From the NCBI RefSeq assembly GCF_005876985.1, contig NZ_VAHD01000002.1, forward strand, positions 496,001-560,000: 64,000 bases of DNA, in the 5' to 3' direction. The notes below the pieces were generated by a model. It ran no database searches, had not been told where the DNA came from, and saw only the letters and a program-made list of their open reading frames with translations. A program made the position numbers and the translations under genes. Shown here one piece after another: positions 62,143 to 64,000 of the stretch (positions within the stretch are counted from its first letter, which is position 1; the number at the start of each line of letters is the position of its first letter). The DNA comes from Rhodoferax bucti (lineage in GTDB: Bacteria; Pseudomonadota; Gammaproteobacteria; Burkholderiales; Burkholderiaceae_C).

Positions 62143-62640
62143 ATGAAAGTGTTGGATCTTCAGTGTTCGTACGGCCATACCTTTGAAGGCTGGTTTGCTT
62201 CTGAGCAAGACTTCGTGTCGCAAAGTGCGCGCGCTTTGGTTGCTTGCCCTGTATGTGGCGATGCCTCTGTTCACAAGAAGCTGAGCGCACCGCGTTTAAA
62301 TTTGTCCGGCGCCAAACCCCCTGTTGAGCCTCAGGACCACCAAGCTCCTGGCGCTGCACAGCTCGCTGGCAATGCGCCGGTAGAGCTGCCCCCACTAAGT
62401 CCGGAGCTCCAACAAGCGTTGCACCAGGCGTGGGTGCAGGTCGCCAAGCATGTCGTCGCCACTACCGATGATGTGGGAGACCGGTTTGCAGAAGAGGCCC
62501 GACGCATCCACTATGGCGAGACAGAAGAGCGTGGTATCCGTGGTCAGGCCACACCGGACGAGGCTCGGGAACTCGTCGAAGAGGGGATTGCCTTGGTAGC
62601 GCTCCCCATCCCCGAGCATCTGAAAAAACCGCTGCAGTAA
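62143..62640 (+). CDS. DUF1178 protein
   Basis: A 165-residue protein that begins MKVLDLQCSYGHTFEGWFAS and has a CPVCGD pair, so a small metal-binding site is likely. The family has no established function. The start at 62143 is chosen because DUF1178 members start MKVLDL. The last codons are part of the terminator of the convergent gdhA. Confidence 0.88.
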   Translation: MKVLDLQCSYGHTFEGWFASEQDFVSQSARALVACPVCGDASVHKKLSAPRLNLSGAKPPVEPQDHQAPGAAQLAGNAPVELPPLSPELQQALHQAWVQVAKHVVATTDDVGDRFAEEARRIHYGETEERGIRGQATPDEARELVEEGIALVALPIPEHLKKPLQ

Positions 62641-62656
62641 TGATTCACTGCAGCGG
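62623..62656 (-). terminator. intrinsic terminator of gdhA
   Basis: On the minus strand CCGCTGCAG (62656-62648) pairs with CTGCAGCGG (62637-62629) around a 10-base loop, followed by six T (62628-62623). The stem and T-run lie inside the last codons of the convergent DUF1178 gene. Confidence 0.88.
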
Positions 62657-62679
62657 CAGAGTGCCAGCTGCTGCAGGTA

Positions 62680-63972
62680 TTACGGGTACAAACCGCGCAA
62701 TTCGCGTGCATGCAGTATCCGTTTGCACGCCACGATGAAGGTCGCAGTGCGCAGGCTGACTTTGTGGTCTTGCGCTACTTCCCACACTCCGGCAAACGCT
62801 TCTTTCATGATGCGCACTAGGCGGGCATTGATTTCGTCTTCGCTCCAGAAAAAGCTGGAGAAATCCTGCACCCACTCAAAGTAGCTCACGGTGACCCCGC
62901 CTGCATTCGCAATCACGTCCGGTACCACCAGAATGTTGCGGTCTTGCAGAATGTCGTCCGCAGCGGGCGTGGTCGGGCCGTTGGCGCCTTCTATGACCAG
63001 CTTGGCCTGAATGCGGTGGGCATTGGCTGCTGTGATCTGCTGCTCCAGCGCCGCTGGAATCAGGATTTCGCAAGGCACGTCCCAGAACGCATTGGCATCC
63101 AAGGGCTCTGCCGCGGCAAAGCCGCCAACGGTGCCATGTCGTGCGACGTGGGTGAGTAAGGCCGGCACATCTAGGCCTGCCTCCCGATAGATAGTGCCGC
63201 CATGGTCTTGCACCGCGACCACCTTGGCCCCTGCTTGCGCAAACAGTTTGGCAGCGATGCCTCCCACGTTGCCAAAACCTTGCACCGCCACCCGCGACTG
63301 GCTGATGTCCAGGCCCAAATGCCGCGCTGCTTCTACCCCCACGGTGTAAACACCACGACCAGTGGCTTCGCGCCGGCCCAGCGAACCACCGAGGTCAATC
63401 GGCTTGCCGGTGACGACGCCGGTGGAGGTGGCACCTTCGTTCATGGAGTAGGTGTCCATCATCCACGCCATGATCTGCTCGTTGGTGTTCACGTCCGGCG
63501 CTGGAATGTCTTTGGTCGGCCCGATGATGATGCCGATCTCGCTGGTGTAGCGGCGCGTCAAACGTTCCAGCTCACCCAGCGACAGCGTTTTGGGGTCGAC
63601 GCGAATGCCACCCTTCGCACCCCCGTAGGGCACATTGACGGCAGCGTTTTTGATAGACATCCAGGCAGAAAGAGCCATCACCTCGGACAAGGTCACGTCC
63701 TGGTGAAAACGCACCCCTCCTTTGCCCGGGCCGCGGGAGGTGTTGTGCTGCACGCGGTAGCCCTCAAAGTGGGCGACGGTACCGTTGTCGAGCTGGATGG
63801 GCACGTCCACGATCAGTGCGCGCTTGGGGCGCTTCAGGGTTTCAGCCCAGCGGGCGAGGTGTCCGAGGTAGGGCGTGACACGGTCCACTTGTTGCAGGTA
63901 AATACCCCACGGGCCGAGGTGATCGGCCTGCAGGTATGAGGGCAGCGCATGGGTGTTGGCTGCGGGGGTCAC
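62680..63972 (-). CDS. gdhA: glutamate dehydrogenase
   Basis: A 430-residue Glu/Leu/Phe/Val dehydrogenase. The substrate site reads [20 protein letters not shown] and [13 protein letters not shown] (catalytic Lys), then the Rossmann motif [17 protein letters not shown]. It links 2-oxoglutarate and ammonium to glutamate. The first residue shown starts with GTG; the frame is open to the window edge, so the true start may lie beyond 64000. Confidence 0.93.
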   Translation of the reverse strand: MTPAANTHALPSYLQADHLGPWGIYLQQVDRVTPYLGHLARWAETLKRPKRALIVDVPIQLDNGTVAHFEGYRVQHNTSRGPGKGGVRFHQDVTLSEVMALSAWMSIKNAAVNVPYGGAKGGIRVDPKTLSLGELERLTRRYTSEIGIIIGPTKDIPAPDVNTNEQIMAWMMDTYSMNEGATSTGVVTGKPIDLGGSLGRREATGRGVYTVGVEAARHLGLDISQSRVAVQGFGNVGGIAAKLFAQAGAKVVAVQDHGGTIYREAGLDVPALLTHVARHGTVGGFAAAEPLDANAFWDVPCEILIPAALEQQITAANAHRIQAKLVIEGANGPTTPAADDILQDRNILVVPDVIANAGGVTVSYFEWVQDFSSFFWSEDEINARLVRIMKEAFAGVWEVAQDHKVSLRTATFIVACKRILHARELRGLYP

Positions 63973-64000
63973 GGAAGACGCCGTGTGGGCGCCGGGGTGC

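Noticed and set aside
1..64000. CRISPR arrays, insertion sequences, prophage or integrase genes
   Set aside because: No regularly spaced direct repeats, transposase-like proteins or phage genes were seen on either strand.

Overview
The window looks like a piece of a betaproteobacterial chromosome, most likely Burkholderiales / Comamonadaceae (Rhodoferax- or Curvibacter-like). This rests on the tpiA-secG-tRNA-Leu-nuoA..N-DUF2818-NUDIX-DUF1178 order, the rpsO-pnp and rpsU-yqeY pairs, high GC, and many copies of a short intergenic repeat (GCTAT...AGCTGCT.GCGC...GCGCTAGAGGC) that I associate with this family. No insertion sequence, prophage, CRISPR array or rRNA gene was seen.

Layout. 1-3650 (minus strand): an Anbu proteasome-like peptidase and an alpha/beta hydrolase, then a membrane-anchored DUF3365 c-heme sensor overlapping a Ser/Thr kinase that runs into a cyclase-like domain at the left edge. 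3651-3972: two large inverted repeats and no gene. 3973-7875: mutS and an MFS transporter. 8001-13834: two tandem, overlapping PAS-GGDEF-EAL proteins. 13904-21623: housekeeping genes (suhB, trmJ, cysE, mog, darP, pmbA, yqeY, rpsU, a HI0933-type flavoprotein).

21867-39890 is a complete nitrate assimilation regulon. It holds nirB-(exported P-box protein)-nirD-nasA-ybiB-like-cobA-(P-box/MCP fragment) on the minus strand. A divergent ANTAR regulator with two NarX/PilJ-type P-boxes follows, then a PP2C-Ser/Thr kinase fusion. Next come a NarK-type transporter, an nrtA-nrtB-ATPase ABC transporter, and a NasT-type ANTAR response regulator. Three leaders in this region (before nirB, nrtA and the NarK-type gene) each start with a sigma-54 -24/-12 element, followed by hairpins whose loops fit the ANTAR hexaloop rule (A at position 1, G at position 4). 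In the nrtA leader the second hairpin shares its bases with a strong intrinsic terminator. The sequence therefore supports a circuit in which sigma-54 (probably with NtrC) starts transcription under nitrogen limitation, and nitrate-controlled ANTAR proteins let it continue. The unusual parts are the regulator architecture (pseudo-receiver, ANTAR, two P-box domains) and a total of five P-boxes spread over three non-kinase proteins. This is my best candidate for a little-described system.

39979-64000: tsaD, a small heat-shock protein, rpsO-pnp, a quinone oxidoreductase, tpiA, secG, tRNA-Leu(GAG), the full 14-gene complex I operon, a DUF2818 protein, a NUDIX hydrolase, a DUF1178 protein and convergent gdhA at the right edge.

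A second theme is the short repeat family. Ten copies were found, four between genes and six read in frame inside mutS (twice), trmJ, the ybiB-like gene, the HI0933-type gene and nrtB, where they add about 16-20 residues each.
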